A DNA stretch of 64,000 nt from Smallanthus sonchifolius (taxonomy: Eukaryota; Streptophyta; Magnoliopsida; Asterales; Asteraceae). The notes beneath the pieces are model-generated. The model ran no database searches. It was not told the origin of the DNA and was given only the letters and a program-made list of their open reading frames with translations. Both the position numbers and the translations under genes were made by a program. The stretch lies in assembly GCA_023525975.1 (NCBI GenBank), contig CM042020.1, positions 113,569,207 to 113,633,206 of the forward strand, in the 5' to 3' direction. Below, piece by piece: positions 35,201-46,833 of this stretch (the stretch's first letter is position 1; each line of letters begins with the position of its first letter).

Positions 35201-35942
35201 ATAGAGTACTGTTAACCATAAACTGGAAGATCACCAGTCACAAATATTGGTATGAAACTATGAATTTCATACTAAACGATCATTGAACGTATGAATATAT
35301 TGAAAACTCTAGCAATGTGAAAGCATCATCATACCAGATTTGATGCTCTCCACCGCTGGTCCAAGCTTCAAAGCAGATAGGGCAAATTGAACCATGAATC
35401 TCACCTCCACAGTTCTCTTGGTTCCCAGGCTTCCCTTCACACGATTCCGAATCATTCGAATTCTCCAGCACGCCATTGTTAATCACCGTCCCCCCTTGCA
35501 AAGTTCCACCATGAAAAATCGAACTCGAAACCCTAGGTGACGTCATCACCACCGGAAACAACTCCTCCACTTCTTCCTCTTCGCCGTCATCTTCCTCTCC
35601 GTAATCTTCTCCGTCCTCATCTTCATCTTCATAATCACCGTCTTCAATTGGATCCATATGTAACATCCTTTCCACCGGCATCAATTCCTCCTCCTCTTCG
35701 TAATCGTCTTCATCCTCTTCGTCTTCGTCATCATAATCGTCAAAATCATCGTCGTCTTCTAGTTCTCCATTGTTAAAAATATCTAAATCTATAGGCAAAA
35801 TGATTCTCTCCGGAAACAAGTGTTCGTCACGTTCTCTATCGTCGTAATCATCCTCGTCTTCGTCCTCGTCCTCTTCTTCGAATTCATCGTCTTCGAGTTC
35901 TTCATCTTCAATTTCAATCAATCTGAATCTGTAATCCTCCAT
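29287..35942 (-). CDS. RING-type E3 ubiquitin ligase (RFWD3-like RING, acidic N-terminus), five exons
   Basis: A likely E3 ligase that would bring an E2-ubiquitin to its target through the RING. Exons on the minus strand are 35942-35335, 30333-30258, 30163-30074, 29979-29935 and 29400-29287. All have GT/AG ends and compatible phases, giving 310 aa. Residues 1 to about 130 are extremely Asp/Glu-rich. The RING spans residues 187-232: CPIC (187-190), CCLPCGH (203-209), SCIKKW and CPQC (229-232). In canonical RINGs a Cys follows CGHxF; here it is CGHIYGLSC, the spacing I associate with RFWD3-type RINGs. A short charged helix (RVRSLEARCAYLEQK) follows, then LSPDELIDQICSNPAAVQRL and the stop. No WD repeats are present, so it is not a full RFWD3 equivalent. 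The start is the ATG of MEDYRFRLIE. Intron 1 is 5001 bp and full of transposons; intron 4 holds a MITE-like repeat. Confidence 0.92.
29453..29853. mobile_element. MITE-like repeat in RING intron 4
   Basis: The ends CTAGGGTGACAATT and AATTGACAGCCCTAA are inverted. The interior has many inverted TTAACCCGTTTAA and GTTCGGGTTGA words. This terminal type resembles hAT MITEs, but no 8-bp target duplication was found. Confidence 0.55.
30472..31362. mobile_element. hAT-type MITE with another MITE inside it
   Basis: The ends CTTGGTTTTAAAAAGCG and CTTTTCTTAAACCAAG are inverted. The flanks ATTGCATG (30464-30471) and ATTGAATG (31363-31370) are an 8-bp duplication with one mismatch. Subterminal GAGGCGC and GGCGCCCA words are abundant. 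It lies in RING intron 1, next to the gag-only element, and was itself hit by the MITE at 30676-31094. Confidence 0.85.
30676..31094. mobile_element. Nested hAT-type MITE with exact 8-bp target duplication
   Basis: The ends CATAGTTATCAAAGGCG and GCTTTTGATAACTATG are inverted. TCAACAGG flanks both sides exactly (30668-30675 and 31095-31102). Arrays of GGCGC and GCGCCTAGGCGC lie at both ends and the middle is AT-rich. Confidence 0.92.
31424..31786 (+). repeat. 5' LTR of the gag-only element
   Basis: It begins TGTTGAAGG, ends TTTTGTCAACA, and aligns along its length with about 34183-34508 (GATCGAGATACAAGGGAATA, CTTTAGTTTCCTAGTTAGAG and TTACGGTCTTTGATCCAATT are shared). There are several substitutions and short indels between the two, so the insertion is not recent. 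Confidence 0.88.
32958..33273. mobile_element. hAT-type MITE inserted in gag, exact 8-bp target duplication
   Basis: The ends CTATGTTGTCAAAAGCGC and GCGCCTTGACAACATAG are inverted. GTTGAAAG flanks both sides exactly (32950-32957 and 33274-33281). The termini resemble the MITE at 30676-31094. Confidence 0.92.
33316..33842. mobile_element. Second hAT-type MITE in gag, exact 8-bp target duplication
   Basis: The ends CTTGGTTTTAAATTGCGCG and CGCGCAATTTAAAACCAAG are perfect inverted copies. GATGAGAA flanks both sides (33308-33315 and 33843-33850). The interior holds a short TTTGATAATATGTGTTTT repeat and many GCGCATCGC words. The termini resemble the MITE at 30472-31362. Confidence 0.93.
34183..34508 (+). 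repeat. 3' LTR of the gag-only element
   Basis: It starts just after the purine tract at 34172-34182 as TGAAGGTGTAAATCC and ends TTTTGCCAACA. It lacks the first three bases seen in the 5' copy and carries other small deletions relative to it. Confidence 0.85.
34677..35190. repeat. Tandem duplication in RING intron 1
   Basis: About 200 bp beginning GAAATCACAATATTGA at about 34678 recurs at about 34996, an offset near 317. Shared words include GATTGATTGAT, GAGTAGATAAA, TTTGTTCAAAGTATCTT and CTATTATATCTTTGC. The copies have diverged moderately. Confidence 0.8.
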
Positions 35943-37665
35943 TGTTCTCGCGATGAGTATTTCTAGAGCCGAATAGAGGAAGAAGAAGAATAACAGAGGG
36001 ACAAAATCGAGATTGATTACTGCAGTGACCATTAAAATTAGGTTTTCAACATTGGGGCTCCAAGCAGATGTTACAGAAAACCGAATGGGATCATGAATCA
36101 GAGATTGAAGACCAGTCACACTTTAGCAATTTCCAACCCCGATCCACACAACATCATGGACCCAAAGTCCCAAAGTTCAAACCTCCTGTACAGCATCATA
36201 TCAGCAAGTTTCTTTTTTTTTTTTTCTATAAATATACGTATAAACATAAGTTTCTTGGTACGATTATCATCCAATATTTAATTTCAATTTCTTTACTTGT
36301 TCATCTTTAGATTCTGGTGTTATTGTAAAGTAATATTATTATGCATTAATATGAAAATCACACATTAACAAATCGCAATATTATTTTTAGATCGTAATTT
36401 ATTGTAGATTGCTGGCACAACTCGTATAAGTCGATCATATAATCACTCCTTCTTGACCTTTTCAAAATATCTAGCTAATTTTAAGAGTACCATCGAAATG
36501 ATTCAATCTGACGGTGATCATACACGATTCAAAGAAATGTCTAAGAGCATTCAAAACTACAAAACTTACATTATTTGAGATGGTTTTAACTTAACGAAGT
36601 GCTAGCTGCTTACTGTTTTCTTGTTCTCATCACACCCAACAATAACTTGTCATGTCGCTTGTCTCATTGCATGAGACACCACAAATTTAAAGGATTTCAT
36701 CGATTAGATTTACAACAACCCCACGCTAGAAATATGTTGTGGCGTGTATGATCTAGTAAGATAAGTGTTAATAATGGGGATTGTTCGTCTTAAAACTATT
36801 ATCCGCTATCCTATCAGTTTTTTAGAAGTACTCATGTAAAAATCTCCTTGAAATCCTAATGTTGAAACACTAAATTTAATGGTGAATATGTAGGTTTCAT
36901 GTTTTCAATTCCCTGTGTAGATTTATGAATTGTGTATGAATTTTACTTTAAGATTAAAGTATTTTGTATTAAAGTATTTTGTGGGTATACAAAATTTATA
37001 ATCGAATAAAACAGAAAGTATGTCAGGAACAAATATAAATTTTATATGAAACGAAGTTGTAAATTCGACGTTGAAATGGACCAAATGAATAACTTTATAT
37101 AGGGATCAACTCATCATACTGATTGTGGTGAAATATTGCAACTCTTTGTAAAATAATGCAACATATGTCAATTATAACCGTTTTTCAGCTATACAGACAC
37201 ATCTACGATACATGCCATTGATTGCTCGCATATTGCCACTGATGCACAGTTACTACTAATCTACCACTCATGATTAGTTCCAACTTATCATCATTTTCCA
37301 AATTCTTTTTTTCCATCGACCAGACAAATCCAAATCAACTTCTAGTGTAAAAAAAATACGTCAAAATAAAATGTTTCCACAGTGACCGGGCAGCCCCTTG
37401 CCATGGTCTCTGCTCCTTAGACCTCGTCGGGGCGCTGCCCCAAAAAAATGGTCTAGGGGTTTCGCCCTTATGAACCTTAAAAGTTCAATATTGCCCGAAA
37501 TTAAAATAATCTTAATCAAGTGTGTGTTCCACATCTCTTAACTCGTATCAATGTATATTCTAATTTCACATTTTGTCCTAAGTAAATCCAATAATACTTA
37601 AATGACTTTGATGATACTAAAAGCACCAACAAACTACACCTGCAAATATTTATCTTATTCATATG
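35943..37665. other. Region upstream of the RING gene
   Basis: The first 150-200 bases probably include the RING 5' untranslated region and promoter, but no TATA box could be fixed. Near 37386-37470 a GC-rich patch with GGGCGCTGCCCC and GGCAGCCCC words resembles the one near 23168-23250 and is probably LTR debris. No other gene was recognised. Confidence 0.45.
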
Positions 37666-37670
37666 TTTGT

Positions 37671-38602
37671 CTAGGCTTGTAAACGAACAGGACGTTTAGT
37701 GAACCGTTCGATGGGAAATTCGTTTATGTCCGTTTATTTAATAAACGAACGAACATGAACACAAAAAATTATTTATTTAGTTAAACGATTCGTTCATTTA
37801 TGTTTGTTAATTAACAAAGGACATATTAAAGGAAAGAGTGTTTGGATTCGTATATTGAAATCATTTGCCAATTTAAAAGAGCTCGGGATTATTCCGTACT
37901 CAGAGATTTACAAGTGTGTTGGGAGGGAGGATTCCACTTCTTTTTGAAAGGACTAGTGGTTAGCTGATGTTTCTTTTGATACTACTAGGTGTTTGGGATT
38001 ACTTATTTATTTTATTTATTGACTTATTAACTTATATAAGTTAATAATGTGTTTGAATAAGCTAACTTATTCACCTACTTATTCTATTTTTAAGAAGGAA
38101 GTGGCTACTTATAATTTAGACTTAATTGTATCATCAAGTTTGGATAAAAAGTTAACGGGTCAAGATTGTAAATAGTCTAAAGTCAAGTTTAGAGTCTTTA
38201 TGTATTTATATTTAGTCTAAGGGTCCTTATGTAACATGTGTAAAATAGAAATGGTATTTGAAGTCTAGGATTGCGACGATTAGGAAACATACGTCGTTCC
38301 ATTCTTGATGTATATATACGACATCATGTAAACGATGTAAATCTGATCTGGTTCGTTAAATTCACATGTATATATACGACATCATGTAAACGATGTAATT
38401 TGGATATTCGTTTGTGTTCATTTACAATATTATTGAGCAAACATAAACTGGCACATGCATTTTCTTAACTAACAAACACGAACAGGAAAAATCCGTTTGT
38501 TTAAGTGTTCGTGTTCCTCCGTTTGTTCAATTAAAGTTAAATGAACGAACACAAACGAGCCCAAGTTTATGTTCATCGGTTCGTTTACAGGCCTACAAAC
38601 AT
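37671..38602. mobile_element. MITE-like element with TAGGCTTGTAAACGAAC ends, internally interrupted
   Basis: The left end TAGGCTTGTAAACGAAC is mirrored by GTTCGTTTACAGGCCTA on the right (ending near 38597). Internal AATAAACGAACGAACATGAA and AAATGAACGAACACAAACG are also inverted. The middle contains unrelated sequence: a LINE fragment and a duplicated ATATATACGACATCATGTAA (38310 and 38370). The outer flanks continue the inversion (ATATGTTTG/CAAACATAT), so the exact ends are unclear. Confidence 0.6.
37830..37978 (+). pseudogene. Short LINE reverse-transcriptase fragment
   Basis: One frame reads GKSVWIRILKSFANLKELGI, then IYKCVGREDSTSF, a stop, KD, another stop, and WLAD. This is the connection region found upstream of zf-RVT in plant LINEs (SVW...G..TSFW.D.WL). 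It is broken by two stops. It sits inside the MITE-like element at 37671-38602. Confidence 0.6.
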
Positions 38603-38604
38603 AT

Positions 38605-41600
38605 ACCAAATTTCATGCTCGTCGATCCTTACTTGTTTCTGCTCTAGAAACCTCATCCAGTGTTTCAAGATCTCAATCAAACACCTCTCATCAGTTCATC
38701 TGCATAGTTGGCATTCAAGGCAAGCATGACCCTCGCTTGGTTGTATACTTGTGTGTGTGGATTTATCAGAATTTCTATAAAACCAAAAATGCTTTTTGAT
38801 ATTACTAAGAAAGCAACAATGGCACTGATTTCCTTACAAACATTCTGTTAAGCATTATAAATTACTAGTGTTATACCCGCGCGCTAAACCATCAAAATTA
38901 ATGTTCTAAAAACTTTATACAATTAAATAAAAAAATTAACCTCGACGTTCTCAATTTCAGGGTTTACATATGTTACTGTTGGTTCAATGTTGGCGAACTG
39001 CAAATATCTTGTGAGGGTTAATTTTATAAATCATATTTATATACAAATTGTTTAGAAAAAAAAAAGAAGTAAAGTTTCTTTCCTAAAAACATTATTATAT
39101 GAAATTACAATTCTATGTATTAAAACATACATAATCAGGTTAGTGAATTGTTTCTATTTAATATCTTTACTTGTTTTATAATCTCAACTTGTTTTTTTGT
39201 TAGTTTATCAATCATCTCGTGATATATATTGTATAATATTTATGTTAGTTTTGTTATTCGCAGTATCAATATGGATTATATATACCTTACAAGTCTCAAT
39301 TAAATAACAACAAACACCCAAATAAGAAAATATAAATCATAAACATGGTAACTTAAATTAATTATTAACTGTTATTCGAAATTGTAGGCTCAGTTTTTAT
39401 TTAAGTGCTGCAGTTGATACATGTTTAGCAGAAATGGAAGAATAACCACCGGAAAATACAGTTCTCACTAAATTCAGGTTAGCACAATATCATTTTTACT
39501 GGTTAAAATATTTAAATATATCTGGTGCATTAATTTTAATTTTTTTACCTCAGATGGTCGATTATAAGGCACCAAATTTTTTTCACCTATGTAGATGCAT
39601 TTTGAAGACAATTTATGCATTGTTTTGTATGACATGTTTAATGGTCTATTATTTTTTTTATTATTTATTTCTGTTATTAATAGGACTAAATCTGGGCTGA
39701 GTATAAAATTCGATGAATATAACATTCGGCAACTATTTGGATCCTTCATTCAGTTTTAACTTTTTTTTATTTTTTATTTTTCACATTTCAAGTGTTCAAT
39801 ATTTAAGACTCACTCATCCACTAACCTAACTACATAGGGGTTAATGACAGACTTTTAAATTTTGACAAATTAACCAATTAATATGTCATTTTGATTTATT
39901 TTTCAAAGTGTTCAAATATGTGATATTAACGAAAATGTTTTAAAATGACAATCCGTCATTATTAATTAATTTTGTGAGATGGGTTGTTTGTTAAATAAAT
40001 ATAACTTTATGTACAGACTTTTACAATTTTTTTGTTAGTGGGTGAGTGCTGATTATATGAATACCTAAAAACTTAGATTACGGTTGCTTTGTTATGTGTG
40101 TTTTTAAAAAATGGTCAAAGTAGTGAGATTTTATATCATTGAATTGAAGATTTTTATTTTAGGGGTGTTTGGCGGATTTTAGAATTTTTCGGGATTGTCG
40201 TGAAGATACCGTCAGTTACTATAGAGGAAACAAAAAACAGAGGTGTTATATGTAATCACGTAACATGTTAATTTTTTTATTAAAAAAAACTATAGCAATA
40301 CCATACTCAAATTAAAGAGAATAAAATACTCGTTTTTATGGTGTAACTTGTTATAAAAAATATTAAGGTATGAAAAAGTTATAACCGTTTAAAAATCGTG
40401 GATGGTAGTTATCTTAAAAGTGTAATTATTACTTAAATAATCAAAAGCTAGGTAAAGTTGAGGGGGCAAATGTGTAAGTATTTTTTAAAAGACATATTTA
40501 CCCCCAAAAAGTAGTTAACACATGTATCAATTGTTGTACCTTGTTTGGTGTATTATAATATAGTATCATGTTATTTATTCAGGTTCATGGAACCCGATTC
40601 ATCATACATGTTTGAAAAAATAAAAATAACCTCGGTAAAAAAAATTCATGGGTCTACCACTGGTGTAGTGGTACTGCATAACATAACGTGTCATATTATG
40701 TTCTGCAGTACACGCCTATAATGCGATGAGACAAAGGTGAAACGGAAAAAAAACAAGACAACTTATACTAGTTAAGAGTATTTTGACACGTTTAATGAAG
40801 AAGTTAACGATTGTTCAACGAAAAAAACATAAATTGGGTGTCTTTTAGTTTTAGCTAGGTGGTTATACTTTACCTATTTGAACGTTAAATGTAGAATGTA
40901 AGATGAATCAACGAGACTATAATTAAATTTGTTAAAATGATCACATATAAAGTGATATTTAGATTTTTTATATAAAAAAAATTAATAGTCTTTTACATAT
41001 ATATATAATGGAGTTTGAGAATCTATTTGGGCTGGGCCCACTTAGATTCATGTTGGACCGGTATTAGTTATTGAAGTGATGTGTCTACTGTCTGTCTCCT
41101 GCTTAGAGGCTTTTACTATTTATTTTTTGGAAATATTTAAATATGAATGATTACGACCTTTTTTTCTTTTTAATTTTCCAATCGATTTACTTTGAGAACA
41201 TCTGTTGCTATTTTATATACTAATTAAAAGTTTATTTGATACAATTTAAATGCATTATTTATACAAAAAAGTTTATTTAGTACACGATATGGTATAAGAT
41301 CAAAAGTACATAAACATTTCCTATTTATAACCCTTATAGAATCTTTGTATATGTCACAGTCGATCACATCCGGTCCCTCGCAACGTCTATCCCACTACCA
41401 TCCCCTCAATCACTGATCATTTCCTTTCATCCTATCTATACAATTTCGGCCTCCTAATCTCTTGCCACCACTTCTCCTCATTCCATCATTGGCGCAAATC
41501 CAAATTAATGACGGATCTTTGTGGTGTATTTGGTAACTAAAAAAGTTCAACAAAAAAGGATGAAAACATAAAATGTGTATGAAGAAATGTAGACTGTAAG

Positions 41601-42590
41601 TCAAATCAATTTTATGGTTAAAATTTATTATAATGATAATTACGTAATTAACTGGAAGCTAAATATGACCGGAAGGGGTAAAAGATGAAATTGAGTTGTC
41701 ATTACTGTTTTTTTTTTCATTTATATCTTAGTTCCATCAAACTTTAATCTTAAATAACTTTTATAAACTTTCTTTTTTCTAAAATATTAAATTATAAAAT
41801 TAAGAATTTAATTTAAGTATAACATTGCTATATATTTTTTTTATAAAAAAAGACATTTTCTTAAATTGTGCGATGCACAGTTGATTGCAACGGCGTGTCT
41901 AACTCGGTTACATTTGTGCGTCTAACTTCGCACCCCTCCCCATTACAACGGTACATCTAACACATAATTATATCTTCTTCTAAAACTCATGTATGTATAC
42001 GTGTCACATCCATAATCATTCTCACGCTTTTTATGATTTTAAGCATTTTTAAATAACATTCCTCAATAAATATATAATTAAAAGTTGAATACATTACACT
42101 ATTACTTAAGAACCAAAGTCGGTGGCAATACTCCCCCTTCTACTTTGTTGAATTATCACAATCCACCTTCTATTCAAGTTTGTTATTTTACAAAACCACC
42201 CTCTTAAGTTGGGTTTTAATACATAACTACTTTTGACTATTTTAAAAAACCACCCCTCAAGTTTATAAAGTTTTGATTTTATTCCCTGTAATATATAAAA
42301 TTTAATTTTTCCTCAATAATTTTTGTTTCACTAATTTTTTTTATAAGTAGTTGTTGTGTTCAGTATTTTTTTTTCTTGGCGTCCAGATATAAGTTTTGTC
42401 ATACACATTTACAAGTGTCGGTGGCCATTGCCCCCAAACCCACAACTCCCCCCTGCAAGTTTGTAAAATGTCAAAACTTGGTGTGTTTCTCCACCGCCAC
42501 GCCACATGTCACCTCCCTGTTGGTTCATTATAATTTTTTTGAGTTTTTTTCTTCGGTTTTTTTCACAACATGAATTTTATAAGTTCTTTT
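38605..42590. other. AT-rich intergenic region
   Basis: No gene was recognised. A Helitron-like 3' end on the minus strand is suggested at 38865-38895 (rc GCGCGCGGGTATAACACTAG, then T). A copy of the XTH-intron repeat lies at 40284-40505. The rest is AT-rich with short frames only. Confidence 0.45.
40284..40505 (-). repeat. Dispersed repeat shared with XTH intron 2
   Basis: AGCAATACCATACTCAAATT, then AAAGTTATAACCGTTTAAAA and ATCGTGG, align with about 4203-4390 in the same orientation. It probably comes from the same non-autonomous Helitron-like family. Confidence 0.6.
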
Positions 42591-42849
42591 TTGTGCTTAG
42601 CCACGTTAATTTCACTGCCTCAACCGTTTAAATACTCTAAAAAATATGTCCGCATCCCGCCACGGAGCGCGGAGCTAACCCGAGTCGTCATAATACGTTT
42701 TTTGTATGTATTTAACCGCGTTTCTGTTTTTGCTTAGCCACGTTATTGTCACCGCATCAACCGTTTAGGTTTCGCCTCCCGCCTTGGAGCGCGGGCAAGC
42801 TTTCTCGTTTATATTAAAATGTGTGCCACATAAACAACCAACCCGTCAC

Positions 42850-43084
42850 ACTTACTCAACAACGAGTTTTAAGATCGGTTCATGGGAGGCTTTTATCGTC
42901 TCGCTCCCTTTGCCCTTCTTTTTTGTTCTGTTTCACGTGGTTGGTTTTTGTGTATTTCTCTTTTCTAGTCATGTACTTGCATGAGGGTCACTTTTCTGGG
43001 TTGATTTGTAATTCTATATAATCATTTATAGTTTTTTACTAGCCAGGTTCTTATTAATAAAATTTTTACCGTTCAAAAAAATAT
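42850..43084 (+). mobile_element. LINE or SINE 3' end with poly(A)
   Basis: The sequence CTAGCCAGGTTCTTATTAAT, then AAAATTTTTACCGTTC and an A run (43075-43081), has the look of a plant LINE 3' untranslated region. No coding block could be assigned upstream, so the start is arbitrary. Two similar GCTTAGCCACGTTA words at about 42596 and 42732 precede it. Confidence 0.45.
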
Positions 43085-43443
43085 ATAATTAATGTAAGTT
43101 TTAAGAGTTAGATACATATTAAAAAAAAGTTTCAAAATTCATCATATAAAATACTATTTTATCTAAAGTTGAACATATTTTAATAGAGTTAACCTAACAG
43201 AGGTATTTGATTATAGAATTAATTTTAAGTAGAGAATTACGATAACCACATAAATACATGTACTTATTATTTTAAACGTGATATATAAGGTGGTTATATA
43301 ACCGTATAATTGTTTATACTTCTCTGTCCCATTATATCTTAAGGCTGGTAGGCATGGAAGAAAGATGGAAGCGGGATGGGATGGAAGCGAACGAGGTGGA
43401 AACTGGGAGAGAGTGAGGTGGGGGTGATTTGTGATGCAGATGA

Positions 43444-46400
43444 TGTAACATCCCATTTTTCAGGTATAATCTAGAAAACATTTTATAGTAGATAAAGGGT
43501 ATTTATATAATTATTATGTAAGTATTGGTTAATAGTAGTAGTTTTATAAGTAATTCAAGTATTGGGATATCAAGGAATTATATATAGGTTGTTATAATTT
43601 ATAAAATATAAACTATAAGTTGTATGATGGAATCTTTTAATTTTGGGGTTATAAGTTATCAATCTTGAGGGGTTATTGTTGCCAAATGATAGAAGGTGAC
43701 TTAATAGGGTCAAATGGGTTAAGATATTTGCAATGTTGGTCAAAACTAAAGTGTGTGGTGTGCGTTCTTGAGAAATCGATGGCTTTAGAGACAATCAAGA
43801 AGGAGAATCAATTTTGTTCAAGAATTGAAGAGTTTAAGATCAAAGGTTGAAGTTATACACTGATATGTTAACAAGGATACATGTAAATAATGCATATTTA
43901 CCCTCATTTTAAGTATTTTTAGTTGCAAATTCATTGATTTAGACACTCATTTGTGTTTTATTTTAATGTTACAGTTTCTAGTGGGGACTTGGCTATTTTT
44001 ATTGGAAAAACTCAAGATTTGGAAAAGTTAGGAGAGAAAAAAATTCGCTGCCATGGTCGTGTCCGATCCATGACTGTGTTAGTCAAGTTTTGCTCATGCC
44101 AAAGATTGTGACCGGGGCTGTTGATCAAATGATCAACACGGCCATGTCACTTATGGATACGTCCATGATCGGCACAGATGCATGTTTTATACCCAATACT
44201 CCCCCATTTTACACATATTTCACTTTTTACACTAAACCATAGTTCTCTCAAGTAGTCTAGGCGATTTTAGGTAGATCCTTGAAGATTGAAGGCCAATATT
44301 GAAGATCTAACACTTTCAAGAAAAATTTAACCTCACGTAATCGACTTTCACTTGTTTCTTGGTCTGATTATTAGATTTACTATGTTTTCTTTAATGTTTA
44401 TGAGTTTGGTTGTGGTTTTTATAAACCTTATGGGCTAAACATATTTTATCATTTGGATTAGATGAAACTTAGCATGCTTTAACAATTTGTACAAAACTCT
44501 TGGTGTTGATTATGTTAATGTTATGATGAAGTTTGATTATTCTTTAATGAATATGTGTGTATTTGTTCTAGTTTAAGGAAATACTCACCCTTGTGGGTGT
44601 TGTGACAATATTATGTTGGAAATTTGTATGTGTTAATAGAATTGCATATTTGTATGTATTTATAGCAATGGTGGCCAAAGGAATAATAGCTCAGCGGCAT
44701 ATTGGTGGTGAGATAAGGCTTAGTGACCATAAGGTCCTGGGTTCGAATCTCACAAGGGGGTTTTCCTAGAAAAATTGGGTTTCCTCTTAAATTGGTGACT
44801 TGGTGTTGGAATATGATTGGGTGGTACCACTGGTGACACGATGATACTCCAGTTGTCCATCAGTGATCCAAATTTGTCGTTCAAAAAAAAAATTATTAGC
44901 AATGGTGAATGAAGATTGATTATTTAGTAAGATTGGATAAATATGCACCCGTATGCTTATTTGAGAAAACCAAGGTTTATGTTGAGAGTCTCTCATGTCA
45001 TTGATTATGAAACTCTATGGTTTAGTAGTATAAATTCTTAAGTTTTGTAATTGTGATATGATGTTCATGAGTTGAAGCATATTTACATCTTTGTCTACTT
45101 CATGCATTTTGAGGTGGTTATCATGTGTTAACTTTTCAAAGAATTGTGGAACTTGATAATATTGACGTGTCTTGTTCGTCTTTCACTTTAACATAATTGT
45201 ATCATTGGATCTTCATTGCATAACTTAGGTGGTTAATGTGTTAGCATCACTTTAGCTTTCCGAATAGTTATATAATTAGGTGGCCTTAATGGGAATCTAA
45301 TATATATCCATGTATTATATGCATAAATGATCTTACCTTTAGCTTGTGCTTGTTGTCATTGTTTTGCTAAGTGGATTCGAAGTCCGAGTGATATCTTTCC
45401 TTGATTGTTATCTTCACCCTTGCATTCTCTCGTTGTTTGGTTAAATTGTTAATCATTTTATTTTTCACATACCACTCCTTATTTAATCGGTAAGAATAAT
45501 CTCCCTCAAAGATGAAAAGGTGGGATTGGCTCAAATAGGTTTTTGGTTATGCCAAGTAGGGCCCACATAGCTGACGTGGAGAGGAGCATGAGAAGGGAGA
45601 GAGAGCGGTCCACCAATAGAAAAGGAGATGTCAACATTATTTGGTTATGGAAAGAAGGAGAGAGAACTTTAGAAATGGTCTATAAATACTAATGGCCTCA
45701 TGAGTAGAAGGGGCTCTCGATTCTTGGTGTAATTTGTAAGAAAAAAGTAGTGATCGGAACTTTTCATTTATTGGTGTAGAGTTTTGGAACTCTTTAAGTA
45801 TGTAAAAAGATAAATTATGGAAAAAGACAAGAGGTGAAGTTGAATGCTTAACTAACCTGTGAATATGAATACAAGTTATGGAAAATGAGAATAACTTTGT
45901 GATTATCATATGCATTTATAAGAGGACGAAGCTTTAGTGAATTATTGAATTGTAATCACATACAAATGATTCATGTATGTTGGAAAGTCAAAGTCTTAAA
46001 TAGACAAGTATGTGTGTATTGAAAGGTGAAACTCTAAATGGACATGTTGTTATACAAAATAAGGATCATAGTTGTTGATTAATGATTGAACTTGTTATAG
46101 AGTAGAATTTCTCTTATAAAGATCATGGAAGATTAACATGTTGAATTATGACTCGTTTATTGAAGTTGAATGATGTAGTTGAATGTATGGACATGTATTC
46201 AAGTAAAAGTATTATCATGTGCTTGTAACATGTATTATATCCATTTGTTGAATGTATAATAGGTTCGAAGGGTTAAATACGGGTTAGAAGCATCTAAACC
46301 TAATGTATGATGCATTTTTGCAGGTCTAGGCGTACCCTACGCTTAGGCATACCCTACGTTGACCTGCTTCTGTCCTACGCTGAAAACAACCCAGCTTCAG

Positions 46401-46828
46401 CGTTCCCTACGTTGGTACGCCGGGGTTTGGTTTTTAGCAAGTTCTCGTTGATCTTTAATGGTTTTTGTCATGTGTTGTTGAGTCTTAATCATTTACTTAG
46501 CATGTCTAATGGCATTCTTGCATATGTTTTCAGGTTCGGGTTGAGAAATCAAGCAGGATGGTGATGAATGAATCTTTGGGATGGATTTTATGTACAAGAA
46601 GTTCAACAAATCAATCAATCAATCTTTGTATAAGTGATTAAGTCTCAATGTTTTTAATGTAGTTAATATGTGATAACTTTAACTATATAATAAACCAATA
46701 TGAGTATGTTTACATATATGGTTGGTTTTACAAACAACTTATTTGGTCATTTTTAAAACAAAAAGTTTGGACATATTTCCGTTGTAACGTTTTTAAACCA
46801 TTGGTTCATTTCAAATTAAGGTGTTAGA
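43444..46828. mobile_element. Putative solo LTR, 3.4 kb, carrying a SINE
   Basis: It starts TGTAACATCCC and ends AAGGTGTTAGA, inverted counterparts allowing for decay. The flanks GATGA (43439-43443) and GAGGA (46829-46833) agree at four of five bases. It contains no retroviral-type coding sequence. The SINE at 44674-44897 inserted later. A Gypsy origin is inferred from length and end sequence. Confidence 0.55.
44674..44897 (+). mobile_element. tRNA-derived SINE with 11-bp target duplication
   Basis: It has an A-box-like TAGCTCAGCGGC near its head and a B box GGTTCGAATCT at about 44741-44751. A 3' end AATTTGTCGTTC is followed by ten A residues (44884-44893). TAGCAATGGTG occurs on both sides (44663-44673 and 44898-44908). 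It is inside the solo LTR at 43444-46828. Confidence 0.88.
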
Positions 46829-46833
46829 GAGGA

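Noticed and set aside
35537..35776. Open frame on the + strand opposite the acidic tract
   Set aside because: It is the Pro/His/Leu-rich shadow of the GA-rich acidic coding sequence on the other strand.
35943..36119. Upstream in-frame extension of the RING protein from an ATG at 36119
   Set aside because: The extra residues are hydrophobic and unlike the acidic protein; the ATG at 35942 (MEDYRF) starts the recognisable domain and has a good context. The upstream part is more likely 5' leader.
37986..38110. Another Tourist MITE of the 19966/60836 family
   Set aside because: The left end GGTGTTTGGGATTACTTA fits, but no right terminus or TAA/TTA duplication was found.
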